From contig WPIO01000102.1 in the NCBI GenBank assembly GCA_009760855.2, positions 1,426,001-1,490,000 of the forward strand: a stretch of 64,000 bases of DNA, read 5' to 3'. A program made the translations under genes and the position numbers. The notes under the pieces are model-generated. The model worked only from the letters and a program-made list of their open reading frames with translations. It had not been told where the DNA came from and made no database searches. Below are positions 1-8,988 of the stretch, piece after piece. Position 1 is the first letter of the stretch; every line of letters begins with the position of its first letter. This stretch comes from Cristatella mucedo. Its lineage: Eukaryota; Bryozoa; Phylactolaemata; Cristatellidae.

Positions 1-150
1 GTGCGTTTTTTTATGGAATTTTTTCGTGAGCCAGATAGTCAAATTGGCTTTGTTTTGGGCTGGTTAACAATGGGTCAGGTGCTTTCTGCTGCTGTGTGTT
101 TTGTTGGAATTTTTGTAATGAAATCTGTATGGAAAAAAACAAACAAATAA
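1..150 (+). CDS. lgt: Prolipoprotein diacylglyceryl transferase, C-terminal fragment (cut by window edge)
   Basis: Frame 1 from the first base reads through 49 codons to a TAA. It contains the signature end of Lgt: an EFFREPD segment, a following glutamine, and an LTMGQ motif before the last transmembrane stretch and a lysine-rich tail. Lgt is an inner-membrane enzyme that transfers diacylglycerol from phosphatidylglycerol to the cysteine of prolipoproteins. Only the last ~50 of the family's usual ~260 residues are in the window, so intactness upstream cannot be judged. The stop overlaps the preferred start of the next gene (129), which suggests translational coupling. The identification rests on motif recognition in a short segment. 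Confidence 0.85.
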   Translation: MRFFMEFFREPDSQIGFVLGWLTMGQVLSAAVCFVGIFVMKSVWKKTNK

Positions 151-1109
151 GACTTGATAATTCTGATGCTTTGGCGTTAAATATAGCAAACAATTTGATG
201 AATAATTCCATGAATATTGTTATTGTGGAGAGTGAGAAAAAAATGCTTGAATTGGAGCAAAATTTATCATTTTTATTGCCAGCAAAAACTTCCATTTTTA
301 CCATTTCAGACGATGAGGCTTGCATGCTATATTTTAGACAATCTTTAATTGGCACAAGAATGAAAAAAGTGTCTGCATTGCAGAAGCTTTTATCTATGAA
401 TGATGGAGTTGCAATAGTGAACTATTGCAGTCTTTTTAAACGTCTTCCTCCTTTGAAAGTGTTTGATGGTTGTGCTATGCACATTGCTGCCGGCAAAGAT
501 ATTGATATGGATAAATTTTTACGTCATTTAATAGCGTGCGGATATGAAAGATGCGATGAGGTTAGGGAACCTTTTCACTGCGCTAGAAAGGGTGAGATTG
601 TTGATTTTTCTTACGATGCGGATTATGGATATAGATTGATGTGGAATGATGTTGCTTTGGAGAAAATTAATACATTAAATTTAATTTCTCAATTGCCAGA
701 AAAAAACATTAACGAGATAAACATATTGCCGCTTTTTGAATTTGTGTTAAATGACAAAACATCTAATTATTTTATGCAAAACACAAAGGCGCAATCCTTA
801 ATCAATTATCCTCTTGTTATGGAGAATGTTTTGGCTTTAAATCATACATTTGACTACTCTTTTTATTTGCCATTATTTTTTCCAGAAACATCTAATTTAT
901 TTGATTTTATTAAACCAGATTCTAGATTTTTTATTACAGCCAAATCTCAAGATGCAATTGAAGATTTTAGCATTAAAATATCTTCAAATTATCAAAATAT
1001 ATTTTTAGATTTTAGCACCATTTCTTTGTCGGATATTATGCTTTCTAAGCAGGAAATTTACAAAAATCTCTTCACTCAAGATCTTGTGCTTTATGAATAC
1101 TTTGGCTGA
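129..1109 (+). pseudogene. mfd: Truncated transcription-repair coupling factor, N-terminal third only
   Basis: This frame encodes about 326 residues resembling the N-terminal UvrB-like region of Mfd. It includes the segment GYERCDEVREP followed by ARKGEIVDF, which matches the Mfd and UvrB pattern of a GYxRVxxVxEPGEFAVRGGIVD type. I prefer the ATG at 129 (MEKNKQIRL), which overlaps the lgt stop, over the ATG at 96. Full-length Mfd is about 1100-1200 residues and carries the RNA-polymerase-interaction domain and the RecG-like translocase motor after this region. Here the frame stops at 1109 and a convergent gene begins at the next base, so no motor motifs follow. The fragment cannot translocate on DNA. 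It could still bind UvrA, or it may simply be decaying. The frame is open and free of internal stops, so a retained partial function is possible. The Mfd assignment is from motif memory. Confidence 0.65.
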
Positions 1110-1508
1110 TTATTTGCTTTTTTCTGACTGGTTGATATGCAATTTGATATCGTGGATAATTTTGGAGCCAAAATAGCTATTTACTGCATCAATAATATGT
1201 TTTTTTTGATAGTTAAGCTCGAAGGCCAAATTTACATCTCCATGTAGATGTAAAATACTACCTATTTTTGTTGATTTTATGGTTTTGGGCTGGTATTGTT
1301 CTGCAGTTTCTTTGCCTACTATTTCCGACCAATGCAGTAGAATGCGCGGATCCGCAAAGCCAGCACATTTGGCATGATTTTTAACTGCTTGGTGAAGTAT
1401 GGAGACAAGGCTTTTTGGGTAGCGATATTTGGTGGTTTTTTCTGTCATTTGGACTATTGCATTTGATGAAAACCATCCTTCGCTATTGTCCTTTGTGTTA
1501 TTTGTCAA
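1110..1508 (-). CDS. dciA: DUF721/DciA-family protein (putative replicative helicase loader)
   Basis: The 132-residue product has the DUF721/DciA core: a tryptophan followed by SEIVGKETAEQYQP, then a strand-forming segment (SILHLHGDVNLAFEL), then YQKKHIIDAVNSYFG and an IKLHI strand. DciA proteins interact with the DnaB replicative helicase and are the ancestral loaders in bacteria lacking DnaC or DnaI. The N-terminal ~35 residues are poorly conserved and polar. Length is normal for a short alphaproteobacterial DciA. The gene is convergent with the truncated mfd and abuts it directly. Its start at 1508 has no strong purine-rich ribosome site, so the second Met at residue 21 is a possible alternative. 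The assignment is from the fold signature, not an alignment. Confidence 0.65.
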   Translation of the reverse strand: MTNNTKDNSEGWFSSNAIVQMTEKTTKYRYPKSLVSILHQAVKNHAKCAGFADPRILLHWSEIVGKETAEQYQPKTIKSTKIGSILHLHGDVNLAFELNYQKKHIIDAVNSYFGSKIIHDIKLHINQSEKSK

Positions 1509-1571
1509 GCTTGGATGTTTGGGGTTGACTTTTAGTCTGTTATTGTAAAAGTAAAACTTAATTATTGTGTA

Positions 1572-2243
1572 GTGGTGTTTATGTGGTTTAAAAATTTAAT
1601 ATCTAAAATCGGTTTTGCAAATTTTTTCAGTTTGCTTTCCATGCTTATTTCTCTTACTTGTTTTGCCATGTTGGCCAGAATATCAAGTGAATATACCCAG
1701 TCCAAATTGCAAAATCAGCGGCCAAGGGTTATTATTGGTGAAGGAGGAGAGGTGAAGGTTGATCGCCGCTCTGATGCCATGAATTCTGCAGCTTATGATG
1801 GCATTTTAAGTGATATAGATAAAATTGTCGATCAAACACCTGATAGAAAAATTAAAGATGGCTCTATTGTGGAAAATGCCGCGGTTGAAGAATCTTCCGA
1901 CCCTGAAAATGCGGATGGCGCAACTGCTGAAGTTGCCGTGGTGCGCAATCATAAGGTTGAGCCATCTGTTGTTAGCGATAGATCTGGCGATATTGATGAA
2001 TTTAAAGATTTTTATAAGGCTCAAGTTGCAACCTTCGATAGTCATGGAGACGCATTGGCTTATTGGTTTAAAACAAGAAAAAACAACAAGCCTTACTTAG
2101 ATGATGTTCGTTATAGTGTTGATAAATTTGTGGTTGATGGAAAGGAATTGTTTAGGTTAAGACTTGTTTCGCGAGATAAAGAAGAAATTGAAAAACATTG
2201 TGCATTATTGAAAAAAAATAGGATTAACTGTTTTGTTGTTTAA
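1572..2243 (+). CDS. Membrane-anchored SPOR-domain-like protein
   Basis: The product is 223 residues. An N-terminal hydrophobic helix (about residues 13-36) suggests a single inner-membrane anchor. An acidic, low-complexity linker follows, and a C-terminal domain (about residues 140-223) begins with FYKAQVATFDSHGDALAYWFK. The alternation of a short strand, a helix and a later RLRLVSRDKEEIEKHC segment fits a SPOR (peptidoglycan-binding) fold, which recognises denuded glycan strands at division sites. The start could also be the ATG at 1581 (MWF). The gene is followed after five bases by the next gene on the same strand, so the two are probably co-transcribed. The SPOR call is an inference from pattern. 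Confidence 0.55.
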   Translation: MVFMWFKNLISKIGFANFFSLLSMLISLTCFAMLARISSEYTQSKLQNQRPRVIIGEGGEVKVDRRSDAMNSAAYDGILSDIDKIVDQTPDRKIKDGSIVENAAVEESSDPENADGATAEVAVVRNHKVEPSVVSDRSGDIDEFKDFYKAQVATFDSHGDALAYWFKTRKNNKPYLDDVRYSVDKFVVDGKELFRLRLVSRDKEEIEKHCALLKKNRINCFVV

Positions 2244-2248
2244 TTATT

Positions 2249-2776
2249 ATGTCCGGAGGATTGAGGTTGTTTGAAAGTGAATCTGAGGTTTGGATTTTTG
2301 CGAAAAATCTTGAGTTGGTGATGAGTGCTATCTTGGTTTTTGTTACTCGTGATGCCAAAATAAGACCAGTTTTTTCTGCCGCTGACTTGCGCAATAGAAT
2401 TGCCGATCGCGACAAAATAAGTTTTGACAAATTGTTTAATATGGGCGGCATGATGACAATAGTTACTTTGGTTTGCAGATTGTTGCCCAATGAATCTTGC
2501 AGGATTGTTGCCAATGGTGGCATTAAGGAAATTAATGTAGACGAGTCTTCCAAAGATGTTTCTATCGTTCAGGATGGAGCGATTTTTTCTGGAGATGTAG
2601 ATCTATTGGCAGTTCTTTTAAAGAAGGCTTTATTTGATTATTATGCAAAACATTTAATTGAAGCAAAAAAGAAAAAAGCAGAAAATTTACGTATCGTAAA
2701 AATTTCAAATGCAGCATTAGAGCGAGCAGCTCAAGAATTTAAAAATCATCACACCAGAAGCGGGAAATCTTTTTAA
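2249..2776 (+). CDS. Hypothetical protein, 175 residues
   Basis: I do not recognise this product. It has a mixed hydrophobic N-terminal half (LVMSAILVFVTRD), then a region rich in beta-like segments (CRIVANGGIKEINVDE). It ends in a strongly basic helical tail with KKKKAEN and NAALERAAQEFKNHH. There is no signal peptide or obvious transmembrane helix. It starts five bases after the SPOR-like gene, which suggests an operon. Part of its 3' end is imperfectly repeated about 130 bases downstream, between about 2820 and 2870. Confidence 0.5.
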   Translation: MSGGLRLFESESEVWIFAKNLELVMSAILVFVTRDAKIRPVFSAADLRNRIADRDKISFDKLFNMGGMMTIVTLVCRLLPNESCRIVANGGIKEINVDESSKDVSIVQDGAIFSGDVDLLAVLLKKALFDYYAKHLIEAKKKKAENLRIVKISNAALERAAQEFKNHHTRSGKSF

Positions 2777-3707
2777 TATTTGTTGGCTTGTTTGAAAAAT
2801 TTTATCTGTTTGGCGGGTGAAAATTTGTGCATCGCAAAACTTTCAAATGCAGCACTATAGTGAGCAGATTAAATAGACCGAACCCCTTCTTCTGATTCTT
2901 TTTTGCGGGATTGTTTAAGATTTATCATAGTGTGTTGAGTTGGGCATGTGTTTTTTTGGTTTAAGTAATCACTTATTTGTTGATTGAATTTTAGATTTTG
3001 TCACGTGTTTGAACGATACCATTGCAATTTCTGTATAATTTATGGTTGGTTTGATTGTGATCTATAGATATGTTGAACGTTAATGCTTTATTATACTATG
3101 TTTTAATTATAATTACCAAATGGCGATGAGTTTTTTTGGCAAGGTCGTCTAATGTATTTATGGCATGCTTGATTCTTTTTTAATCATGATTTATCTTGGT
3201 CATTTTCATAATAATCATAGCTCAAATTGTGTTTTGGCCTGCATGACTTGAGTGTATTTATTGATTATAATAATTAAATTTTTTCACATGGATCATGCTC
3301 TATGGCATGCGCATAAAAAGGTGTATTGTGTTTTTTATCAGTTGTCCGCTATATTCAAACCTTCTTGCTGCGAGTAAAATGTTTCTTGGTTTGGGTTTTC
3401 TGAATTGCGTTCGGCTATGTATTTTTTTTGCTGCGACTTATTTGGTGTTGGGTTGTACTGCGTTCATTTGCAGTTGCGGTAATTATTTATAATAAATAAG
3501 TGTATAAATTATTGTGGAAGTTGTTCAAGATAAATCTTTTCATGGTGCATTTTTGCTATGTATTTACTTCGCGATAATAATTCGTTGTTGTTTGTTTGAA
3601 TTGTTGGATGCTGATTGATTTTTCGCTCCGTTGCTTATGGTTTGTGGGCTTTGATGTGTGTTTGGTGGTAAAATTTTGTGTGAGGATAAAATTGGCCAAT
3701 ACCAATT
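2777..3707. other. Intergenic region with no supported gene
   Basis: About 930 bases without a convincing coding frame. The first ~100 bases contain a decayed repeat of the upstream gene's tail. The rest is T-rich with many stops in all frames. The 65-residue frame at 3295-3492 and the 70-residue frame at 3658-3870 have biased, cysteine- and phenylalanine-rich content typical of chance frames, and I do not support them. Confidence 0.5.
2820..2870 (+). repeat. Imperfect duplicate of the 3' end of the 2249-2776 gene
   Basis: The stretch around 2820-2868 resembles 2690-2737 at the end of the preceding gene. Both contain a TTTCAAATGCAGCA block, preceded by AT-rich sequence with an ATCG-AAA core and followed by a GAGCAG block. 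The second copy lies beyond the stop codon and is not in a usable frame. It is probably a short local duplication that has decayed. Confidence 0.55.
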
Positions 3708-5087
3708 CTATGATCTTTTTTTATTTTTTTTATATTCACAAAAATCAATTACATCTTTGGCAGCTGTAGATAAAATACGCCATTCTTCTTTTGGCTGCAT
3801 TTCTGCTATCTTGTTATTTGCCATAATTGCCATATTACGTGCCTCATTACATTGTTCTTGCAGCATGTAGTATTGAGATTTTGCAATCAATGAAGCTACA
3901 CTTTTACCAGTTTTGCCGTATAGTGCAGAAAGCAATAAATAATCCTCCGTCTCTTCTTCGGATTCTTGTATTTTTTTCTCTAATATTTCTATTGCTTGTT
4001 TTAAATATCTTTCATCTTGAGCTGTTGCCAGAATGTTGATTTTATTTGCAGCTATGTGTTGATTGTTGCTGGTTGATATTGCCTTGTTGTACATTTCAAT
4101 GGCCTCATTATCCTTGCCCATATTTATTAGAATTTCTGCAATTGTGACCATGAAGAATGGGTCGTTTGGCTGGATTTTAAGTGCTGCTTCAAGGGTTTTG
4201 ATGGCCTCGTTGTGCTGTTGCGTTTTGTATAATTTGTGTGCTTCAAAGTATAATTTATTTATCTCTATATCATTTTTATCCAAACATACTGTGTTTGTTA
4301 GATCTGGTAAAAAATCAACACCATTAAAGCCGTTTATTTTGTGCTGAATTCTGCGTAATTGTTTTTGCATTAGGCAGTCATTTTTATCCCAGGTAATTTC
4401 TTGCACCTTCGTAGCAAGTCTCATTGCACCAACTCTTTCCATTGGCATGGGATGGGTGTAGAAATATTTCATAGTTTCTGCGTATTCTGGCTCTGTTTGG
4501 CCAAAATAATTCATCAAACGATAGAGTCCATCGGTTGGCTTATGAATTTTTTGCAGATAATCAATAGCGACTAAATCAGCTTCAGATTCTGCATCTCTGC
4601 TGTACTGAAGTTTATTCATCATTAGAGCACTAATTGCTATTTGCGGTACTATTGCAATGGCAGACATAAGCATTGGTGCGGCGGCTCCCAGTCCTAAAAA
4701 CATAATAGAAGTTAGAGCCGCGGCCACAATTGCGGAGTCCTTTTGCTCCTCTTCTTTAACTATCATTCTTAGCAAATGTTGTTGTTTTATATGGCCTATT
4801 TCATGCGCTAAAACACCTCTAATAATATTAATATCGTCAGCAAACATCAGCAATCCGCTGTTGATAAATATTTGATTATTATAAACAAATGCATTGATTT
4901 CATCACTTTTAATTAAAAACAATTTTGTTTTATCTTTATTTATTTTGGCTAAATCTAATATAGGTGCCATTAGATTTATGATAAAGCTCTCAGTTTCAAT
5001 ATCTCTAATAACGGTTATTCTTTCGGCCAATAGTGGCTTGATGTTAAAAATTAACATCAAGGCTGCTAATGTTAAAGTTCCGCGCAT
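3708..5087 (-). CDS. BepA-like periplasmic M48 metalloprotease with C-terminal TPR repeats
   Basis: The 459-residue product begins with a likely signal peptide (residues 1-21, ending LLA). The M48 zinc site HEIGH is at residues 95-99, in a GVLAHEIGHIKQQH context. A downstream ESEAD segment near residues 165-175 supplies the third ligand. Two hydrophobic stretches lie between them. From about residue 275, a TPR region begins with LYFEAHKLYKTQQHNEAI and continues with NPNDPF-like and NKAIS-like helices. This is the architecture of BepA/YfgC, a periplasmic protease and chaperone that degrades or helps assemble outer-membrane proteins with the Bam machinery. It follows the 173-residue anchored protein by two bases and lies downstream of yidC, so all three probably form a minus-strand operon for envelope biogenesis. 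The active-site residues look intact. Confidence 0.85.
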   Translation of the reverse strand: MRGTLTLAALMLIFNIKPLLAERITVIRDIETESFIINLMAPILDLAKINKDKTKLFLIKSDEINAFVYNNQIFINSGLLMFADDINIIRGVLAHEIGHIKQQHLLRMIVKEEEQKDSAIVAAALTSIMFLGLGAAAPMLMSAIAIVPQIAISALMMNKLQYSRDAESEADLVAIDYLQKIHKPTDGLYRLMNYFGQTEPEYAETMKYFYTHPMPMERVGAMRLATKVQEITWDKNDCLMQKQLRRIQHKINGFNGVDFLPDLTNTVCLDKNDIEINKLYFEAHKLYKTQQHNEAIKTLEAALKIQPNDPFFMVTIAEILINMGKDNEAIEMYNKAISTSNNQHIAANKINILATAQDERYLKQAIEILEKKIQESEEETEDYLLLSALYGKTGKSVASLIAKSQYYMLQEQCNEARNMAIMANNKIAEMQPKEEWRILSTAAKDVIDFCEYKKNKKRS

Positions 5088-5089
5088 TT

Positions 5090-5611
5090 CTATCTAGTGT
5101 AGGTAAATGTTTTCTGATCTTTTAGTAGGTCGCACCAGTTTGCAAGTTTTGCTTTGTGATCTCTTGGCTGTACTAGTTTTTCATTAAGTAGTTTTGCCGA
5201 TAGACTATCGGTGTTTACAAAAATTATGCCATACGCAATTCCTTCTTCTATTTTATTTATTTTTAACTCCAGATTGTTGCTAAAGGATAAAATATTTACA
5301 ATTCTGGAATTAAGTATGTTGCTTAATTTTATCTCGCAGTTTGGTGCGATTTTATCTCCACTGGGATATATTACATCATCCAATTTAACAGTAAATTCAC
5401 CTCTTTCGCTGCGAAATTTTACCAAATTACTGTCGTCTGAAACGGCCACAAGGTGGGCACGAAATTTTTCAGGATTGGCGAAATATTGCTTACCCTTGGT
5501 AAATCTATAAACAAACGAAGATATTATAAATATTACAACTAATGCAAAGGTTCTTCCATACCATAAGCGTAGGGCTGTATCTATAATTCTTTCTGCTGAT
5601 ATTTTAATCAT
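5090..5611 (-). CDS. Membrane-anchored hypothetical protein, possibly SNase-like fold
   Basis: The 173-residue product has one N-terminal membrane helix (about residues 20-36) and a soluble domain. The soluble part begins RAHLVAVSDDSNLVKF and ends with AKLLNEKLVQPRDHKAKLANW. The first segment loosely resembles the beta-barrel start of staphylococcal-nuclease-like domains and the second resembles their C-terminal helix. The usual catalytic arginine and acidic residues are not evident, so if it is SNase-like it is probably non-catalytic. Its start overlaps the end of yidC by eight bases, and its stop is two bases before the M48 protease, so it is co-transcribed with both. Function unknown. Confidence 0.5.
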   Translation of the reverse strand: MIKISAERIIDTALRLWYGRTFALVVIFIISSFVYRFTKGKQYFANPEKFRAHLVAVSDDSNLVKFRSERGEFTVKLDDVIYPSGDKIAPNCEIKLSNILNSRIVNILSFSNNLELKINKIEEGIAYGIIFVNTDSLSAKLLNEKLVQPRDHKAKLANWCDLLKDQKTFTYTR

Positions 5612-7292
5612 TTTTTCTATTTATCATCTTATTGATAAGTTGTTGAATTATGCTAAACAAGTTGCCAACAACCCAATAAAGAACTAATCCAGATGGAAAT
5701 GAGGCAAAAATAAAAGTAAAAATTAAAGGCAGATAAAGCATCATTTTTGCCTGACTGCTATCCGATGTTAGGTTTAGGCTGCCCATTTTTTGTTGAATAA
5801 ACATGGTTAATCCCATAAGCATTGGCAATACTCCAATTGCAAGCATGGAAGGAAGTTTGATTGGAATTAATCCAAATAAATTAAGAGCCGAAAGCCTATC
5901 GGGAGCGGCAAGATCTGCTATCCACCAAATAAAAGGACTGTGACGCATTTCTATGGAAACATATAAAACCTTATATAGGGCAAAAAATATTGGAATTTGA
6001 AGTACAATTGGTAAAATTCCAGCCAAGGGATTTATTGCCTCCTTTCTATATAAATCAATTAATTCTTTGTTTAGTTGTTCTTTATTTTCCTTAAATTGTT
6101 CCTTAAGTTGAGCCATCTTTGGTGTCAGTTTTTTTATTTTATCCATTGTTCTCTGAGACTTATTTGCCAAAGGAAGCAAGGCAAATCTTGTCATGATGGT
6201 CATTATTACTATCGCAATTCCATAGTTATTGCAAAGCTTATTTAGCCACCTTAAAAGCAGTAAAACAGGTTTTGCGGCAAAATACATTATACCAAAATCT
6301 ATGGCTCTATCAAATAATTTTATTGAATGCTCCTTGCTGTAGGCATCAAGTACGTCTACATTTTTTGCACCCAAGAAAATCATGCTTTTAAATGATTTTT
6401 GAGTTTGCGGTTTTATTGATTGTGAGGCACCAATTGCATTGACTCTGATTGTTTTTCCAGTGGCATTATCTAGAATTGCTCTGCCCATAGAGGTTTTTTC
6501 TGCCGGAATTATGGCAGTTAGCCAGTATTTATCTGAAATTCCAACCCAAGAATCTGCTTTTATATCCTTTTGAATTACCTTTTCTTTGGTTATTTGTTTA
6601 TAAGAAATTTCCTCTAGATTTTCACCAAAAACGCCAGAAATTCCCTCAAAAGATTCTGATGAAACTTGCTCCGCTGATGACCTAGTAATTCTGGAGTATG
6701 GCTCTGCAGTAATGGTGCTTTGCGAATGATTCGAAACAATTTGCTCTAGGTGAAGCATGTATTTATCATCCAGATCTCCCTTTATTATAAATTTTTGCCC
6801 ATTTTTATTCTGATGCTCTAATTGAAAGCTGGTTTCATTTGCATCTCCAATTAAATTCCAAATAGTATTCTTATTTGGCAGTGCCATTCTCTCGTTTTCG
6901 CTTCCAGCCGTCCAGCCTATTGTTACATATTGTTTTATTTTATCCCCTCTGTCTCCCAATAAAGTTACCTCTTCTTCGCCAATTATATCTGCTTTGTAGT
7001 CTATTAATTTAGCAGTTCTTATTACTGCTCCATGATTGGATATTTCAACTGATATCTTAGAATTTTTTAGCTTTATAATTTGCTCCGGAACTGTTTCTGA
7101 TTTATCTATTTTTACAATAGATGCACTTTCTTCCGTTATTTTTTCATCGGATATTTTTTCCGACTGCATTGTTGCGGGTTTTTTTGTTGCAACTGGCGGA
7201 AAAATAATTTGCCATCCAACCAAAAAAGCGGTTGTTAAAAGCACGGTAATGGCAAGCCTAATCATGCCGTTTTGATCTTCTTGATTGTACAT
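5604..7292 (-). CDS. yidC: Membrane protein insertase YidC
   Basis: The 562-residue product has an N-terminal anchor (about residues 9-27), a large periplasmic beta domain (about residues 65-320), and the conserved YidC/Oxa1/Alb3 core in the C-terminal third. The core includes NYGIAIVIMTIMTRFALLP, a basic charged coiled segment (KIKKLTPKMAQLKEQFKENK), NPLAGILPIVLQIPIFFALY, and a final helix region ending LVLYWVVGNL. YidC inserts proteins into the inner membrane alone or with SecYEG. The length is typical for a proteobacterium. It is the first gene of a three-gene minus-strand operon. Upstream, at 7368-7378, is an ATTTGCAAGTT block whose minus-strand reading (CTTGCAAAT) recurs before icd and zapA. 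Confidence 0.97.
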   Translation of the reverse strand: MYNQEDQNGMIRLAITVLLTTAFLVGWQIIFPPVATKKPATMQSEKISDEKITEESASIVKIDKSETVPEQIIKLKNSKISVEISNHGAVIRTAKLIDYKADIIGEEEVTLLGDRGDKIKQYVTIGWTAGSENERMALPNKNTIWNLIGDANETSFQLEHQNKNGQKFIIKGDLDDKYMLHLEQIVSNHSQSTITAEPYSRITRSSAEQVSSESFEGISGVFGENLEEISYKQITKEKVIQKDIKADSWVGISDKYWLTAIIPAEKTSMGRAILDNATGKTIRVNAIGASQSIKPQTQKSFKSMIFLGAKNVDVLDAYSKEHSIKLFDRAIDFGIMYFAAKPVLLLLRWLNKLCNNYGIAIVIMTIMTRFALLPLANKSQRTMDKIKKLTPKMAQLKEQFKENKEQLNKELIDLYRKEAINPLAGILPIVLQIPIFFALYKVLYVSIEMRHSPFIWWIADLAAPDRLSALNLFGLIPIKLPSMLAIGVLPMLMGLTMFIQQKMGSLNLTSDSSQAKMMLYLPLIFTFIFASFPSGLVLYWVVGNLFSIIQQLINKMINRKND

Positions 7293-7477
7293 TATTATAT
7301 ATATTATATCTCTGTAATATTGCGATTTTTACATCACCTCTTCGGTCTGATTATTTGTGATAATTTTATTTGCAAGTTGCTTATTTTTATCTTTTTTTGT
7401 CAATTTGTAGATATTTTTTCTTTACTTTAAAAAACATGCTTAATAGCAGGCTTTAGACCACTTTAATTGGTGACTTT

Positions 7478-7561
7478 GCGGATGTGGTGAAATGGCAGAC
7501 ACACTAGGTTTAGGTCCTAGCGACGCGAGTCGTGGGGGTTCAAGTCCCTCCATCCGCACCA
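7478..7561 (+). tRNA. tRNA-Leu (anticodon UAG), CCA encoded
   Basis: The acceptor arms GCGGATG (7478-7484) and CATCCGC (7551-7557) pair perfectly. The anticodon stem CTAGG/CCTAG (7504-7508 and 7516-7520) encloses a seven-base loop with anticodon TAG at 7511-7513. A long variable arm follows, as expected for leucine tRNA. The T arm has GTTCAAGTC. The 3' CCA is encoded (7559-7561). It decodes CUN codons. Confidence 0.95.
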
Positions 7562-7623
7562 AATTTGACTATCTTTTGTGATCATTTATATATTTATTTC
7601 TATCAATTCTCTAGACTTATTTT

Positions 7624-8976
7624 ATGCAATTAATTCACAAATCTAACGAAAAGCTAACAATAACTTACGATTTTATCATGTCCAAAGCCTCTTTCGATGC
7701 CGCGATGGATTCTGCTGCAAAATTAATGACAGAAACGGTTAGAGTCGATGGCTTTCGAAAGGGTCACGCCCCTTTAGATGTTGTAAAGAAGCGTCACGCT
7801 AAGGATTTAATAGAAAAGGTTGTTATTGGTGGCGTAAATAACGCCATTGATTCTGAAGTTAAGGCAAAGAATTACAATTTAGCAACTTCTCCAAAAATTA
7901 ACAATATATCAGAAGTTGATTTTTTCTCTCAAGATGGATTTACTTTAACAATTGTTTTGGAGCTTCGCCCAGAAGTGGAAAAGATTGATCTCTCATCCTT
8001 TACTATCGAGTCTCCAAAGCTAAAACTTGAAGATGGTGCGATTGAAAAAGAATTATTGGAAGTTCAGAAGAGTTTCTCTAAAGCTAAAAAAATAGAAGAA
8101 GATAGAGATTCTGTTGCCGGTGATATTATCAATATCGATTTTACTGGATATATTGGTGCCCCTGATTTTGCTGAGAAATTTGCGGGAGGTGAGGGTAATA
8201 ATTATCTTTTAGAATTAGGCTCTGGCTCTTTTATTCCTGGTTTCGAAGATCAGCTAATTGGCAAAAGAATTAATGACGAAGTGGATGTTAAAGTCACCTT
8301 TCCAAAAGAATACCATAAAGAAGATTTAAGTGGAGCCGAGGCCTTATTTAAAGTTAAAATAAACTCATTGCATGTTAAAGAGCTTCCTGCTTTGGATGAA
8401 AATTTGGCAAAAATGGTTGGAATGGAATCAATCGATGATCTAAAGAATGCCATCAAAAAAAGAGCTGAAGAAAGTTACGACGTAGCGGTTTTTGATATCA
8501 ACAAGAAAAAGATTTTGGACATGATTCTAGAGAAATATCCATTCGACTTGCCGCCTTCCATTCTTAATGCGGAAATAGAAAGACAGAAGGAAGCTCAAAA
8601 AAAACATCTTGAGGAATGTAAGGATGATGGACATAATCATGCCCATCAAACCGAAGATGAAATTATTAAATCTTGTGAAAATAGCTTGAGAACAATATAT
8701 CTATTACAGCACTTCATACAGTCACAATCTATTTCTGTGGCCAAAGAGGAATTCGAGGCAGTTATAGAGCGTCAGGCTCTTTATCGCGGATTGGGCGATT
8801 ATCGCATGTTGCTAGATCTTTATGAAAAAAACGCCAAAGCCAAAAGAGGGGTCTATGCAATGATTGAAGAAAACAAGGCGGTTGAATACATTTTGTCTCA
8901 GGTAAAAAAAGTTGAACCATCTCTAACTAAAGAGCAATTTGATGAATATTTAAAACAACAAAGAACTGCCATTTAA
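7624..8976 (+). CDS. tig: Trigger factor (ribosome-associated chaperone and prolyl isomerase)
   Basis: The 450-residue product has the N-terminal ribosome-binding domain with a GFRKGHAPLDVVKKRH signature (consensus GFRxGKxP) near residues 43-58. An FKBP-like prolyl isomerase domain spans about residues 165-250 with FTGYIG and GSGSFIPGFEDQLIG. A helical C-terminal chaperone domain follows. Trigger factor binds at the ribosomal exit tunnel and shields nascent chains. It is complete and of normal length. A histidine-rich HNHAHQ segment near residue 340 is a minor oddity. The next gene starts 12 bases after the stop, so a tig, flavoprotein, tatD transcription unit is likely. Confidence 0.97.
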   Translation: MQLIHKSNEKLTITYDFIMSKASFDAAMDSAAKLMTETVRVDGFRKGHAPLDVVKKRHAKDLIEKVVIGGVNNAIDSEVKAKNYNLATSPKINNISEVDFFSQDGFTLTIVLELRPEVEKIDLSSFTIESPKLKLEDGAIEKELLEVQKSFSKAKKIEEDRDSVAGDIINIDFTGYIGAPDFAEKFAGGEGNNYLLELGSGSFIPGFEDQLIGKRINDEVDVKVTFPKEYHKEDLSGAEALFKVKINSLHVKELPALDENLAKMVGMESIDDLKNAIKKRAEESYDVAVFDINKKKILDMILEKYPFDLPPSILNAEIERQKEAQKKHLEECKDDGHNHAHQTEDEIIKSCENSLRTIYLLQHFIQSQSISVAKEEFEAVIERQALYRGLGDYRMLLDLYEKNAKAKRGVYAMIEENKAVEYILSQVKKVEPSLTKEQFDEYLKQQRTAI

Positions 8977-8988
8977 TTTAAATTTACC

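Noticed and set aside
3295-3492. 65-residue frame in the 2.8-3.7 kb gap
   Set aside because: Cysteine- and phenylalanine-rich from T-rich DNA, no family signature and no convincing ribosome site; most likely chance.
3827-4347. Plus-strand frames inside the M48 protease gene
   Set aside because: They are complementary-strand shadows of a clearly real gene.
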